A program made the position numbers and the translations under genes. This document shows, piece by piece, positions 44,441-53,280 of a stretch of 64,000 nucleotides of DNA. Position 1 is the stretch's first letter; every line of letters begins with the position of its first letter. The notes under the pieces are model-generated. The model was not told where the DNA came from. It searched no databases and worked only from the letters and a program-made list of their open reading frames with translations. The DNA is from Streptomyces sp. NBC_00775 (GTDB lineage: Bacteria > Actinomycetota > Actinomycetes > Streptomycetales > Streptomycetaceae), in assembly GCF_036347135.1 (NCBI RefSeq), contig NZ_CP108938.1:1922001-1986000 (forward strand), read 5' to 3'.

Positions 44441-44490
44441 TTGCATGACGAAACCGATCGGTTTACGGTGGTGAAAACCGATCGGTTTTC
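44441..44490 (+). promoter_or_regulatory. Promoter with two operators (SDR 3)
   Basis: -35-like ttgcat (44441-44446) and -10-like tacggt (44464-44469), 17 apart. Operator 1 AAACCGATCGGTTT at 44451-44464 lies in the spacer; operator 2 is the perfect palindrome GAAAACCGATCGGTTTTC at 44473-44490. Confidence 0.75.
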
Positions 44491-44508
44491 ATCTTCGTGG
44501 AGGTAGTC

Positions 44509-45210
44509 ATGACAGCAATCAAGGGCGCCAGCGTCTTCGTCACCGGAGGCAGCCGTGGCATCGGCAAGATGCTGGTCGAGGAGCTCTACGCGCGCGGGGC
44601 CGGCAAGGTCTACGCCACGGCCCGTGACCCGCGCACGGTGACCCACCCCGATGCCGTTCCGCTGGCGCTCGAGGCCACTGACCCGGCATCTGTGGCGGCG
44701 GCCGCCGAGCAGGCCCAGGACGTCACCATTCTGATCAACAACGCCGGCGCATCCGTCCGCGCTTCGTACCTCGACTCCCCGATGGAGGACGTGCGCCGGG
44801 ATCTGGAGACCAACTTCTACGGGCCGCTGCTGGTCACCCGGGCCTTCGTGCCGGTCATCGAGCGCAACGGCGGAGGCCACCTCCTCAACGCCCACTCCGC
44901 CCTGTCCTGGCTGGCCGACGGCACGCCCTACGGCGCCTCCAAGGCCGCCCTGTGGTCGCAGACCAACTCCCTGCGCCTGGAGCTGCAGCCGCGCGGCATA
45001 GCGGTGACCGGGCTCCACATGGCCTACGTGGACACCGACATGACCTCGGGCGTCGACGCACCCAAGGCCGACCCCCGCGACATCGCCGTGGCCGCACTCG
45101 ACGGCATCGAGGCAGGGGCGCACGAGGTCCTGGCCGACGACACCACCCGCTGGGTCAAGTCCCAGCTGTCCGCCGACCTGGACGCCATGTACGCCCAGCT
45201 GAAGAAGTAG
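44509..45210 (+). CDS. SDR-family oxidoreductase (third regulon SDR)
   Basis: A 233-residue SDR. VFVTGGSRGIGKMLVEEL near the N-terminus, NNAGASVRASY near residue 82, Ser in NAHSALSW and Tyr/Lys in YGASKAALWSQ near residue 147. It differs more from SDR 1 and 2 than they do from each other. ATG 44509 has GGAGG eight bases upstream. The epoxide hydrolase gene begins 30 bases after its stop, so the two form a likely operon. Confidence 0.9.
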   Translation: MTAIKGASVFVTGGSRGIGKMLVEELYARGAGKVYATARDPRTVTHPDAVPLALEATDPASVAAAAEQAQDVTILINNAGASVRASYLDSPMEDVRRDLETNFYGPLLVTRAFVPVIERNGGGHLLNAHSALSWLADGTPYGASKAALWSQTNSLRLELQPRGIAVTGLHMAYVDTDMTSGVDAPKADPRDIAVAALDGIEAGAHEVLADDTTRWVKSQLSADLDAMYAQLKK

Positions 45211-45240
45211 CACGCACTCACGCACTTCAAGGAGCTCCTC

Positions 45241-46275
45241 GTGGAAAGTCCGCTCACCCACCGCTTCGTCGACGTGAACGGGGTCAGGCTGCACATCGCC
45301 GAGCAGGGGCAAGGGCCGCTGGTCCTGCTGCTGCACGGCTGGCCGGAGAGCTGGTACTCCTGGCGTCACCAGTTCGGGGCGCTGGCGGCGGCCGGGTACC
45401 GGGTCGTCGCCCCCGACCAGCGCGGCTACGCCCGCAGCGAGCAGCCGCCGGACGTGGCGTCGTACACCCTGCTCCACCTCGTCGGCGACGTGATCGCCCT
45501 GATCGAGGAGCTCGGGGAGGAGCAGGCGGTCGTGGTGGGCCACGACTGGGGTGCACCCGTCGCCTGGACCGCGGCGATGCTGCGCCCGGACAAGGTCCGC
45601 GCAGTGGCCGGGCTCAGCATTCCGCCCATTCTGCCGGGCGGAATGGTCCCGCCCTCGATCACTCGTGCCCAGTACGGCGAGGGCTTCTACCAGGTGTACT
45701 TCCAGCAACCGGGAGTCGCCGACGCGGAGTTCGCCAAGGACATCCCGGACGCCTTGCGCCGCCTCCTGGTCGGTGCCTCGGGCGACAACCCGCTCGGCAG
45801 CGAACCCCGCCCGTTGGTCATACCCGACGGTCTGGGCCTCCTGGACACCATGCCGGAGTCGCCGGCTCTCCCGGACTGGCTGACGGAGGAGGACATTCAG
45901 GTGTACGCCGAGGACTTCGCCCTGCACGGCGAGCGGGCGTTCACTGGAGCCTTCAACTGGTACCGGAACATCGAACGCAACAGCGAACTGCTCGCGCCGT
46001 TCCGGGGACGCGGTATCGACGTCCCCGCGCTGTACGTGGTGGGAGACCGCGACATGGTCACCTCATTGCGCGGCCCGGACGGGGGCCCTTCGCTGAGCGA
46101 AATGTTCCGTGGCGAGGGCGGGTCGGACAACCCGCTGACCGCTATCGCGCCTCAACTGCACGACCTGGTGGTGCTGCCGGGCTGCGGGCACTGGACACAG
46201 CAGGAACGTCCCGCCGAGGTCAACGCCGCACTCCTCGACTTCCTCGCCCACATCGACGGCCCCGCACCCCGATGA
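45241..46275 (+). CDS. Epoxide hydrolase (alpha/beta fold)
   Basis: A 344-residue hydrolase. Oxyanion HGWPESWYSW, nucleophile VVVGHDWGAPVAW with Asp, cap-domain residues including YVEDFALHGERAF-type helices (seen as YAEDFALHGER), and catalytic His in LPGCGHWTQQE. It hydrolyses epoxides to diols; the substrate is open. The GTG at 45241 has AAGGAG nine bases upstream. It is co-transcribed with SDR 3 under the palindromic promoter, so a pathway that opens an epoxide and oxidises or reduces the product can be proposed. Confidence 0.9.
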   Translation: MESPLTHRFVDVNGVRLHIAEQGQGPLVLLLHGWPESWYSWRHQFGALAAAGYRVVAPDQRGYARSEQPPDVASYTLLHLVGDVIALIEELGEEQAVVVGHDWGAPVAWTAAMLRPDKVRAVAGLSIPPILPGGMVPPSITRAQYGEGFYQVYFQQPGVADAEFAKDIPDALRRLLVGASGDNPLGSEPRPLVIPDGLGLLDTMPESPALPDWLTEEDIQVYAEDFALHGERAFTGAFNWYRNIERNSELLAPFRGRGIDVPALYVVGDRDMVTSLRGPDGGPSLSEMFRGEGGSDNPLTAIAPQLHDLVVLPGCGHWTQQERPAEVNAALLDFLAHIDGPAPR

Positions 46276-46520
46276 CCCTCCGCCGAATCCGCCTGGCCGG
46301 CACCGTCCGGACACAGCAGAGCCCACGGCTCACGCGCAGGCGGCCATCGAGCTGGGCGACTGGAAATCCTCCGCGGCCCGGGAGTCCTGCTAGAGACCCT
46401 GGCCTGCATTCAGGAAGTGCTTCGAGCGGACCTCCGTACGCCGTGCAAGGCGCTCCTCGCACCTCAAGCAGCCCAAAACGGTCGCCGACACCCACTGTCG
46501 GCCCCGGCTTTGTGAACAAC

Positions 46521-46576
46521 CGACTCACTGACTCGCTGACTCACCCCAACCAGACGCAACCAGACACAACCAGACA
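46521..46576. repeat. Two back-to-back triplet tandem repeats before the NmrA-like gene
   Basis: Three 8-base units (cgactcac, tgactcgc, tgactcac; 46521-46544) and three 10-base units (caaccagac plus g or a; 46547-46576). The second array ends 12 bases before the ATG at 46589. Its length could alter translation or promoter spacing. Confidence 0.65.
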
Positions 46577-46588
46577 GAGGACACATTG

Positions 46589-47563
46589 ATGCCAGAGCGC
46601 AATCCCATCCTGATCACCGGTGCCGCCGGCGAAATCGGTGGTGTGAGCCGGACGATGGTCGACATGCTGCTCGAACAAGGGCACCCGGTGCGCGCGTTCG
46701 TGCGCCAGGACGACGAACGCGCGCATTCGCTCCGCCAGGCCGGGGCCGAGGTGTTCGTCGGGGACCTGCTCACCATCGCCGACGTGAGCGCCGCGCTGAA
46801 GGGCGTCCGGCGCATCTACTTCAGCATGAGCCTGTCGCCGTACTACACGGACGCCGTCAGCCTGATGGCCGCGGCGGCGCGGGCCCAGGGCGATATCGAG
46901 GTTTTCGTCAACATGTCCGAGTACGAGCAGTCGTTCATGACGTTCGAGAAGTTGACCGCGCCGGAGGAAGAGCGGCGTGCGTGGCTGGGCGGACTCGTCG
47001 CGAACTGGTCGCCGCAGCAGCGGGCCCACTGGGTCGCCGAGCAGGTGCTGGAGTGGTCCGGCCTCCCGGCCGTCAACGTACGGGCGGCCATGTTCGTCGA
47101 GAACCCCCTGATGACCTGGCTGGCGCTGGAGCCGCTGAGCCGCGGTGAACTGCGTCTGCCTTTCGGCGACCACCGGCTCGCGCCCATCGCGGGTTACGAC
47201 GTGGCGGAGGTGTGCGCGAAGATCCTGGCCGACCCGGCGCCGCACATCTCGAAGTCCTACGAACTGAACGGTCCGGAAGCGAAGGACATGCACGGGTTCG
47301 CGGAGGACTTCGCGGCCGTGCTGGGACGCCCGGTCACCTACGTTCCCGAAGACGTCGAAACCTGGAACGAGACCTACGTGGACACCGCCCTGGCCGCGAT
47401 CCCGCACACTGCGGAGCACCTGAAGACCCTGACCCGGCTTATGGGCGGCGGCGGCTACCGCGGCACCACCGACCAGCTGGAGACCCTGCTCGGACGCCCG
47501 CCGAAGACCGTGCGCTGGGCCCTGGAGAACCATCCGCGCATTCAGAAGCTCGCGTCTGCCTGA
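46589..47563 (+). CDS. NmrA-like NAD(P)-binding protein
   Basis: A 324-residue Rossmann protein. ILITGAAGEIGGVSRTMVDML near the N-terminus and VNMSEYEQSF near residue 108. Such atypical SDRs act as oxidoreductases or redox sensors (HSCARG/NmrA group). ATG 46589 stands after a tandem-repeat leader (caaccagac units); the TTG immediately before is another candidate. A 17-bp perfect hairpin follows the gene at 47594-47634. Confidence 0.82.
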   Translation: MPERNPILITGAAGEIGGVSRTMVDMLLEQGHPVRAFVRQDDERAHSLRQAGAEVFVGDLLTIADVSAALKGVRRIYFSMSLSPYYTDAVSLMAAAARAQGDIEVFVNMSEYEQSFMTFEKLTAPEEERRAWLGGLVANWSPQQRAHWVAEQVLEWSGLPAVNVRAAMFVENPLMTWLALEPLSRGELRLPFGDHRLAPIAGYDVAEVCAKILADPAPHISKSYELNGPEAKDMHGFAEDFAAVLGRPVTYVPEDVETWNETYVDTALAAIPHTAEHLKTLTRLMGGGGYRGTTDQLETLLGRPPKTVRWALENHPRIQKLASA

Positions 47564-47593
47564 GCCACTGAGCAGCCCAGAGCAGCAACATGA

Positions 47594-47634
47594 CGCCACA
47601 TCGGAGTCCTCATGCGGAGGACTCCGATGTGGCG
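47594..47634 (+). terminator. Terminator after NmrA-like gene
   Basis: A perfect 17-bp stem (47594-47610 with 47618-47634) around a 7-base loop, 30 bases after the stop. Strong enough to block read-through from either side. Confidence 0.8.
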
Positions 47635-48399
47635 CGGGCCCCGGTCCAGCGTGACGCGGCCCGGCTGAAGTCCTGGTGATACCCCGAAGGCCCCGGTGCC
47701 GCCCGAACAAGTGCCGTCAAACTGTGCCCGAGTGCTCAACGCCCCGGCGGGCTCGCGCCCGAATCGGTCGCGGAGCCGTGAGAACCCGCTTCCACATACC
47801 ATCGACGGCCTCGCGCGCAGCGTGTGCGGGCGCCCCGCCCGTTCCCGGCCGCACCCGGGCCGGCAGGCATCTGATGTACCGCCAGGACGAGCGTCACGGT
47901 ATGCCGGGGCCCATCCCGCCGCCATCCTCCATAAAGCCGCACCCATGGGGGCCGGGGTTGTCAAGGCGCGTAAGGGCCTGTCCCCGGTGTGAGGCGGGCC
48001 CCCGCCGAGGTGGGCGGTCTTGTGAAAGGGGCGGGATGCCGGATGTGGTTCCCCAGGATGTAGTCGGGGCTGCGACCGCGTCTTCCCCTTCGAGGAAACC
48101 CCCACCGCAGCGTCCTACATGGAGCAAGGCGGTCACTTCGGCAAGGTCGTCACCAGTCACTGACGCCCAAGCGTCTACTTCCGGTCGGCCTGCAGCAGCC
48201 GGTTACAGTAGGTCCCATGCCTGTCCAGCAGCGGCGGAGTCGTGCGAGCCGACTCCGCGGGTTCCCGGCTGGCTGGCGCAGCTGACGTCCCTCTGCAATC
48301 GCCCCGGCGCCCGATCTCGCCGAGCGCCCAGTGCACCGGAGTGATCGTGCACTGGATGCCGGGAGCCCGAGCCCGAGGGCCGTGGAGGCGGTAACAGAA
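47635..48399. other. Gap between NmrA-like gene and fructan locus
   Basis: About 760 bases with no recognised gene. Minus frames (for example a piece with LAEVTALLHVGRCGGGF near 48100-48160) could be remnants of an unidentified mobile-element gene. Confidence 0.35.
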
Positions 48400-49899
48400 T
48401 CAGGGGCGGACGAGGCCAGCGTCCGGGAGCGCGGACTGGGCGTTGGAGTCGGCCGTGTACCGCATGGTGTACGGCCGCAGGTTCCAGGCTCCGACCGTGT
48501 AACCGAGGCTGCCCTCGCCTCCGGCATGGGCCTCGATCCGCCAGGGAGCGCCGCCGGTTGGGTAGAACCGCAAGGTCAACGCCCGGCCCGACGGCAGGTA
48601 GAGCTCGGCGACGGAGCGGTCCACCACCAGGCGCAGTTCGACCGGGGCGCCGGACACCGCACTCGCCTCGGGGCAGGGGACGCGGTACGTCCCGCCGTGT
48701 GCGCGCGGGTCGAGGGAGGCGTGGTCGCGGTCCACGACGAGCTCACCGGCGGCAGTGTCGATCCTGATGTCGAGGTACTCGGTGCCGTCGGCGGAGGTCA
48801 CCAGCCGCAGTCTGCCCGCCGTCCCGGCACTCCCGGCACTGCGGGGTTCCAGACGGGCCGTCAGGTCGAAGCTCGGGCCCACCGTTCCCAGTACGGCCGT
48901 TCCGGCGGTCTCGCCGGTAGCGGTCACCGCGCGCTCGTCGCGCAGCGCGAGGAGTTCCGCGGCCGGTCGCTGTCGTACGGAGCCGTCCTCGGCGAGTGTC
49001 ACCTCGCGCGGCATTGTCAGCAGCCCGGCCCAGCCGCTCTCCCGTACCCACTTCGGGTCGCGGGCCTCCCACGACCAGCCCCACAGCAACCATCGGCCGT
49101 CGGGGGCGGGCAGCAGCGCCGGGGCGTAGAAGTCGGGCCCGTGGTCGAGCAGAACGGGATCGCCGGCGAGGAAGCGGCCGGCCTGTTCGCGCCCGGGGTA
49201 GACCACGGTGCGGCGCGGTCCGAGCTCCGGGTCCCAGGCGCCGAGGAGCAGCGCGCCGCGTCCGTCCGCGTGCAGGTACTGGGGGCACTCCCAGCCCAGC
49301 CCCGTGTCGGCGCCCGGCGCCACCGGCTGCGGGGCCCGGTCCAGGAAGAGCCCCCTGTACTTCCACTGTTCCAGGTCCCCGGACTCGTAGAGCAGTGCCG
49401 CCGCCCGGCCGCCCGCCTGGGCGGAGCCGACCAGCATGCGCCAGCGGCCGGCTTCCCGCCACACGTACGGGTCGCGGTACATGGTGGCGCCCGCGGGCGG
49501 TTCGGGGATGAGCAGGCTGCCGCGCGGTGTCCAGGTGACACCGTTGTCCCGGGACTCGGCGGTGGTGACCGGCTGTGCCCAGCGGTCGGTGCGGAAGGCG
49601 GAGTAGAAGGCGACCATGCGGTCGCCGTCGGAGATCGCGTTGCCGGAGAAGCAGCCGTCGGCGTCCTCGCCGCCCGGCGTGGGGGTCAAAGCGAGGGGAA
49701 GTTCTTCCCAGGTGATCAGGTCCGGGCTGCGGAAGTGGCCCCAGTGCATGTTCGCGTGCTCGGGTCCGTATGGGTTGTGCTGGAAGCACACGTGGTAGTG
49801 GCCGTGGTGGAAGGCGAGCCCGTTGGGGTCGTTGATCCAGTTGCGGGGCGGGCGCAGGTGCGCGACGGGCAGGTGGGGGTCTGCGGGCATGACGGACAC
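48400..49899 (-). CDS. GH32 beta-fructosidase, cytoplasmic
   Basis: A 499-residue glycoside hydrolase without signal peptide. The GH32 catalytic triad is normal: nucleophile Asp24 in NWINDPNGL, transition-state Asp143 in YRDPYVW and acid/base Glu204 in GWECPQYL. A C-terminal beta-sandwich follows the five-bladed propeller. It would cleave fructosyl bonds of imported oligosaccharides (sucrose, levan- or inulin-derived). The GTG at 49899 has AAAGGA upstream; an ATG three codons in is possible. It is the last gene of the leftward importer operon. Confidence 0.92.
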   Translation of the reverse strand: MSVMPADPHLPVAHLRPPRNWINDPNGLAFHHGHYHVCFQHNPYGPEHANMHWGHFRSPDLITWEELPLALTPTPGGEDADGCFSGNAISDGDRMVAFYSAFRTDRWAQPVTTAESRDNGVTWTPRGSLLIPEPPAGATMYRDPYVWREAGRWRMLVGSAQAGGRAAALLYESGDLEQWKYRGLFLDRAPQPVAPGADTGLGWECPQYLHADGRGALLLGAWDPELGPRRTVVYPGREQAGRFLAGDPVLLDHGPDFYAPALLPAPDGRWLLWGWSWEARDPKWVRESGWAGLLTMPREVTLAEDGSVRQRPAAELLALRDERAVTATGETAGTAVLGTVGPSFDLTARLEPRSAGSAGTAGRLRLVTSADGTEYLDIRIDTAAGELVVDRDHASLDPRAHGGTYRVPCPEASAVSGAPVELRLVVDRSVAELYLPSGRALTLRFYPTGGAPWRIEAHAGGEGSLGYTVGAWNLRPYTMRYTADSNAQSALPDAGLVRP

Positions 49900-49937
49900 G
49901 CAGGGGTCCTTTCGGTGTGGAGGTCGACGGAGCGTGG

Positions 49938-50810
49938 TCAGCCCTTGACGCCGGTGGAGGCGATGCTGTTGACGAACGACCGTTGGAAAGCCACGAAGAG
50001 GGCCAGGATCGGCACGGTGATCATGGAGGAGTAGGCCATGATCTGGCCCCAGCCCACGTTCAGTTGGAAGAAGTAGGAGATGCCCACCATCACCGGTCGC
50101 AGGTTCTCGCTCTGCACGACCATGAGCGGCCAAAGGTAGGAGTTCCAGGCGGGCAGGAAGGTGAGGATGGCGACGGTGGCGACGGCTGGTCCGGACAGCG
50201 GCATGACGATGCGGCGGTAGATGGTGAACCAGCCTGCGCCCTCCATGACCGCCGCCTCGTCCAGTTCCTTGGGGATGCTCTGGAAGTACTGGTGGAAGAA
50301 GAAGATCGAGAAGGCGTTGGCGACGAACGGCACGATCTGCACCTGGTAGGTGTCCAGCCAGCCGGTGGTCCACTCCAGGTGGAAGCCGTTGATGCGCAGC
50401 AGCGGCAGTTGGTTGACCCACCACACCAGCGGCAGGGCGAAAGTCTCGAACGGCACGATGAGGGTGGCGATGATCGCGGTCAGGACGAGCTTCCGGCCGG
50501 GCCAGCGCATCCGTGACAGGGCGAAGGCGGCCAGGCTGTTGACGATGATGCCGAGTACCACGGTGATGGATGAGATCAGCACGGAGTTCAGCAGGAACCG
50601 TGCCGCCGGGACGCGCTGGAACACGGCGGTGTAGTTGTCCAGTGACAGGGCGCCGACTGGCAGGAAGGCACGCAGGGAGCCCAAGTCGCTGAAGATCTCG
50701 TCGTCCGGTTTGAAGGACGAGACCAGCATGAAGACGAGTGGGAGCGCGAAGACCAGGGTCAGGACGATACGGCCGGCGTGACCGCCGAGATGCTTGAGGA
50801 AGGAGGTCAT
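49938..50810 (-). CDS. Sugar ABC transporter permease, MalG-type
   Basis: A 290-residue membrane protein with six helices and the EAA loop EAAVMEGAGWFTIYRRIVMP (residues 180-199 region) that contacts the ATPase. Family: binding-protein-dependent carbohydrate permeases. It starts one base after the MalF-type gene's stop. The ATPase is not in this operon; streptomycetes commonly share MsiK for such importers (established for several sugar systems). Confidence 0.92.
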   Translation of the reverse strand: MTSFLKHLGGHAGRIVLTLVFALPLVFMLVSSFKPDDEIFSDLGSLRAFLPVGALSLDNYTAVFQRVPAARFLLNSVLISSITVVLGIIVNSLAAFALSRMRWPGRKLVLTAIIATLIVPFETFALPLVWWVNQLPLLRINGFHLEWTTGWLDTYQVQIVPFVANAFSIFFFHQYFQSIPKELDEAAVMEGAGWFTIYRRIVMPLSGPAVATVAILTFLPAWNSYLWPLMVVQSENLRPVMVGISYFFQLNVGWGQIMAYSSMITVPILALFVAFQRSFVNSIASTGVKG

Positions 50811-50811
50811 G

Positions 50812-51747
50812 TCAGTCCTTCTCCCGGGTCAGGAATCGCTGGACGAGGGACACGCTCAGCACGAGCACGAAGAAGGCCAGCGAGATCGCTGCCGCGTACG
50901 CGGTCTGCTGCTGGTCGTAGCCGGTGTGCACCGCCTGATAGACGACGGTGGTGGTGGAGTCGAGCGGGCCTCCTTGCGTCATCACCCTGATCTGGGTGAA
51001 GAGGCTGAACGCCGCGATGGTGATGGTGACCAGCACGAAGGTGCGGGTGGCGCGCAGTCCGGGCCAGGTGACATGGAGGAAGCGGTGCCAGCGGGCGGCC
51101 CCGTCCAGGTCGGCGGCCTCGTACAGCTCGGCGGGGATGGTCTGCAGGCCGGCCAGCCAGATGATCATGTGGAAGCCGACGCCCTGCCAGACCGACATCA
51201 GGATGATGGCGGGCATGGCGGTGGCCGGGTCGCCCAGCCAGTCCGGGCCGTGGACATGCCCCAGGGTGAGTCCTGAGATCACGTGGTTGACCAGGCCGTC
51301 CTGCCGGTAGAGGAAGGTCCACAGGAGGGACACGACCACCATCGAGGTGACGACCGGCAGGAAGTAGACGGTGCGGAAGAAGTTGACGCCGCGCACCTTC
51401 GCGTTGACCAACAGCGCCAGCACCAGCGCGAGCCCGGCCTGGAGCGGGACGACGACGGCGGCGAAGTAGGCCGTGTTGCGCAGGGACTTGTAGAAGACCG
51501 GGTCCTGGAAGAGCAGGGTGAAGTTCCTCAGGCCCACGAAGCGGGCCGGAGTGGGCGAGATGAGCCTCGCGTCGGTGAACGCCAGGGCGAAGGCGAGGGC
51601 GACCGGTACGACGAGGAAGACGATCAGCAGCACGACGGCCGGGGTGGCCATGCCGAGGGCGGTGAGGCTCTCACGGCGACGGGCGTGCGTCGTTCGGGTT
51701 CGCCGGACCGGACGCAGCCGTTCAAGGGCTGCGATCATGGTGGTCAC
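50812..51747 (-). CDS. Sugar ABC transporter permease, MalF-type
   Basis: A 311-residue membrane protein with the N-terminal extra helix (MATPAVVLLIVFLVVPVALAFALAF) and the EAA loop EAADLDGAARWHRFLHVTWP. It pairs with the MalG-type protein to form the channel. It follows the solute-binding protein by about 90 bases and precedes MalG by one base. Confidence 0.92.
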   Translation of the reverse strand: MTTMIAALERLRPVRRTRTTHARRRESLTALGMATPAVVLLIVFLVVPVALAFALAFTDARLISPTPARFVGLRNFTLLFQDPVFYKSLRNTAYFAAVVVPLQAGLALVLALLVNAKVRGVNFFRTVYFLPVVTSMVVVSLLWTFLYRQDGLVNHVISGLTLGHVHGPDWLGDPATAMPAIILMSVWQGVGFHMIIWLAGLQTIPAELYEAADLDGAARWHRFLHVTWPGLRATRTFVLVTITIAAFSLFTQIRVMTQGGPLDSTTTVVYQAVHTGYDQQQTAYAAAISLAFFVLVLSVSLVQRFLTREKD

Positions 51748-51833
51748 GGTAGCTCCAGAGGGAGCCGGTCCGGTTCAGGCGGCGCAGCGAGGCGCGGTCG
51801 GGGCCCGAACCGGACCGGGGCGGGGCGGGCGGG

Positions 51834-53138
51834 TCAGCCGGCGTAGTTGTTGTTCGTCTTCAGGTTGTTGTCGATGTCCTTCGCGGCCTGGCCGAGAGCG
51901 TTCTTGGGATCGGCACCGGCCAGGATGTCCTGGGCCGCCTTCTGGAACTCGGTGGAGATGTACGGGTAGGCCGGCGTGACCGGGCGCACCACCGCGTACT
52001 TGCGCGCGTACTGGACGAGCACATTGAACTTCCCGCCCGGCTGGTAACCCTCGACCTGCTTCGCGGCGGCGTCGGTGCCGGGGAGGGTGCCGGTGGCCTT
52101 GGCGTAGTCGACGAAGTACTTGGTCTGGCGGGAGAACTTCAGCCACGCCTGCGCGCCGGCCTTGTTGGAGCACGTGGAGCTCATGGCCCACTGCCAGGAG
52201 GCGCCGCCGATCTTGGGCCCGTTGCCGAAGTCGACCGGCGGGATGATCGCCAGGTCGTCGCCGAGCTTGTCGGCGTTCTTGGCCGCGTTCCAGCTGCCGT
52301 CCCACTGGATGGCGCTCTTGCCGGCCAGGAAGTCCTTGTTCGGGTCGGCTCCGGACTTCTTCGCGATGTAGCCCTTGGCCACCAGCGAGCGGAACCAGGT
52401 CGCCCATTCCTGGGAGTTCTTGCCGTCGAGGGTGCCCGAGGCGGTCTTGTAGCCGTCGCGGTCGATCAGGTCGCCGCCGAAGCTCTCCAGCTGCGGGGAG
52501 TATGCGTAGGGCCACCACTCGCCGCTGCCGCCGGTGCCCATCTCCAGCGGGTACGCGAACTTTCCGCCCTTCTTCAGCTTGGCCAGCGCGGAGTCGAATT
52601 CGTCCTTCGTCCAGGGCTTGTCGGTGGTCGGGATCCGGATGTCGTACTTGTTCAGCACCGACTTGCGGGCGAAGTGGGTCAGGGCGACGTCGTAGAAACC
52701 GAACCCGTAGACCTTGTTCTTGTAGCGGCCGACGGTGCTGGGCAGTTGGTCGGACAACGGTACCTGGCTGCCGGAGACGTCGATCGGGGACAGATAGCCG
52801 CCCCAGGCCCAGTTCGGTACGTTGGGGCCGTCCACATCCAGCAGGCAGGGCAGCTTGTGGGCCGAGGCGGCGGCCACGACGGAGTTGTTGTAGTCGCTCT
52901 GCGGGAACGCCTGGAGCTTGACCTTGTATGTGCTCTGGGAGCCGTTGAACTCCTTGATGATCTTCTTGACGACGTCGAGCTCGGCCGAGTTGCCGGCGTT
53001 GTGCGTCCACAGTGTCAGCGTGTTGCCGCTGGCTCCGGACGCGCTGTCGCCACTCCCGGTCGCGCATCCGGCGACCAGCGCGGTCGCCGCCGCGAGGGCT
53101 ACACTCGCCACTGCGAGGCGCCTGGTTCTGAACACCAC
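51834..53138 (-). CDS. Sugar ABC transporter solute-binding lipoprotein
   Basis: A 434-residue extracellular binding protein (family 1). Signal RTRRLAVASVALAAATALVAGC with lipid-anchor Cys25 (lipobox LVAGC). LTLWTHNAG starts the mature domain. The GTG at 53138 has GGAGGAACC upstream; the frame is open further upstream. It is the first gene of the importer operon, downstream of LacI and a terminator hairpin. It would capture fructo-oligosaccharides released by the large GH32 enzymes (inference). Confidence 0.92.
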   Translation of the reverse strand: MVFRTRRLAVASVALAAATALVAGCATGSGDSASGASGNTLTLWTHNAGNSAELDVVKKIIKEFNGSQSTYKVKLQAFPQSDYNNSVVAAASAHKLPCLLDVDGPNVPNWAWGGYLSPIDVSGSQVPLSDQLPSTVGRYKNKVYGFGFYDVALTHFARKSVLNKYDIRIPTTDKPWTKDEFDSALAKLKKGGKFAYPLEMGTGGSGEWWPYAYSPQLESFGGDLIDRDGYKTASGTLDGKNSQEWATWFRSLVAKGYIAKKSGADPNKDFLAGKSAIQWDGSWNAAKNADKLGDDLAIIPPVDFGNGPKIGGASWQWAMSSTCSNKAGAQAWLKFSRQTKYFVDYAKATGTLPGTDAAAKQVEGYQPGGKFNVLVQYARKYAVVRPVTPAYPYISTEFQKAAQDILAGADPKNALGQAAKDIDNNLKTNNNYAG

Positions 53139-53219
53139 GAGGTTCCTCCATCTCACTGAGACGGGTCTTGCCGGACCCGCCCATGCGACCGGTTGCGACG
53201 GTCGCTGTTCTTGGTGGTC

Positions 53220-53258
53220 GTCCCGCCGCCCGGGGATCTTCGCTCCGGGCGGCGGGAC
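53220..53258 (-). terminator. Terminator between LacI and importer operon
   Basis: A perfect 14-bp stem (gtcccgccgcccgg at 53220-53233 with 53245-53258) with an 11-base loop, 22 bases after the LacI stop on the minus strand. It separates LacI from the importer operon, which would need its own promoter in 53139-53219. Confidence 0.75.
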
Positions 53259-53280
53259 AGCCGTTTTCGGGTGCCCGGTG

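Noticed and set aside
46521..46576. Reading the short tandem repeats as a CRISPR array
   Set aside because: Units are 8 and 10 bases with no spacers and no cas genes nearby.
48331..50034. A 567-codon plus frame opposite the cytoplasmic GH32 gene
   Set aside because: GH32 motifs WINDPNG, YRDP and ECPQ on the minus strand settle the coding strand.
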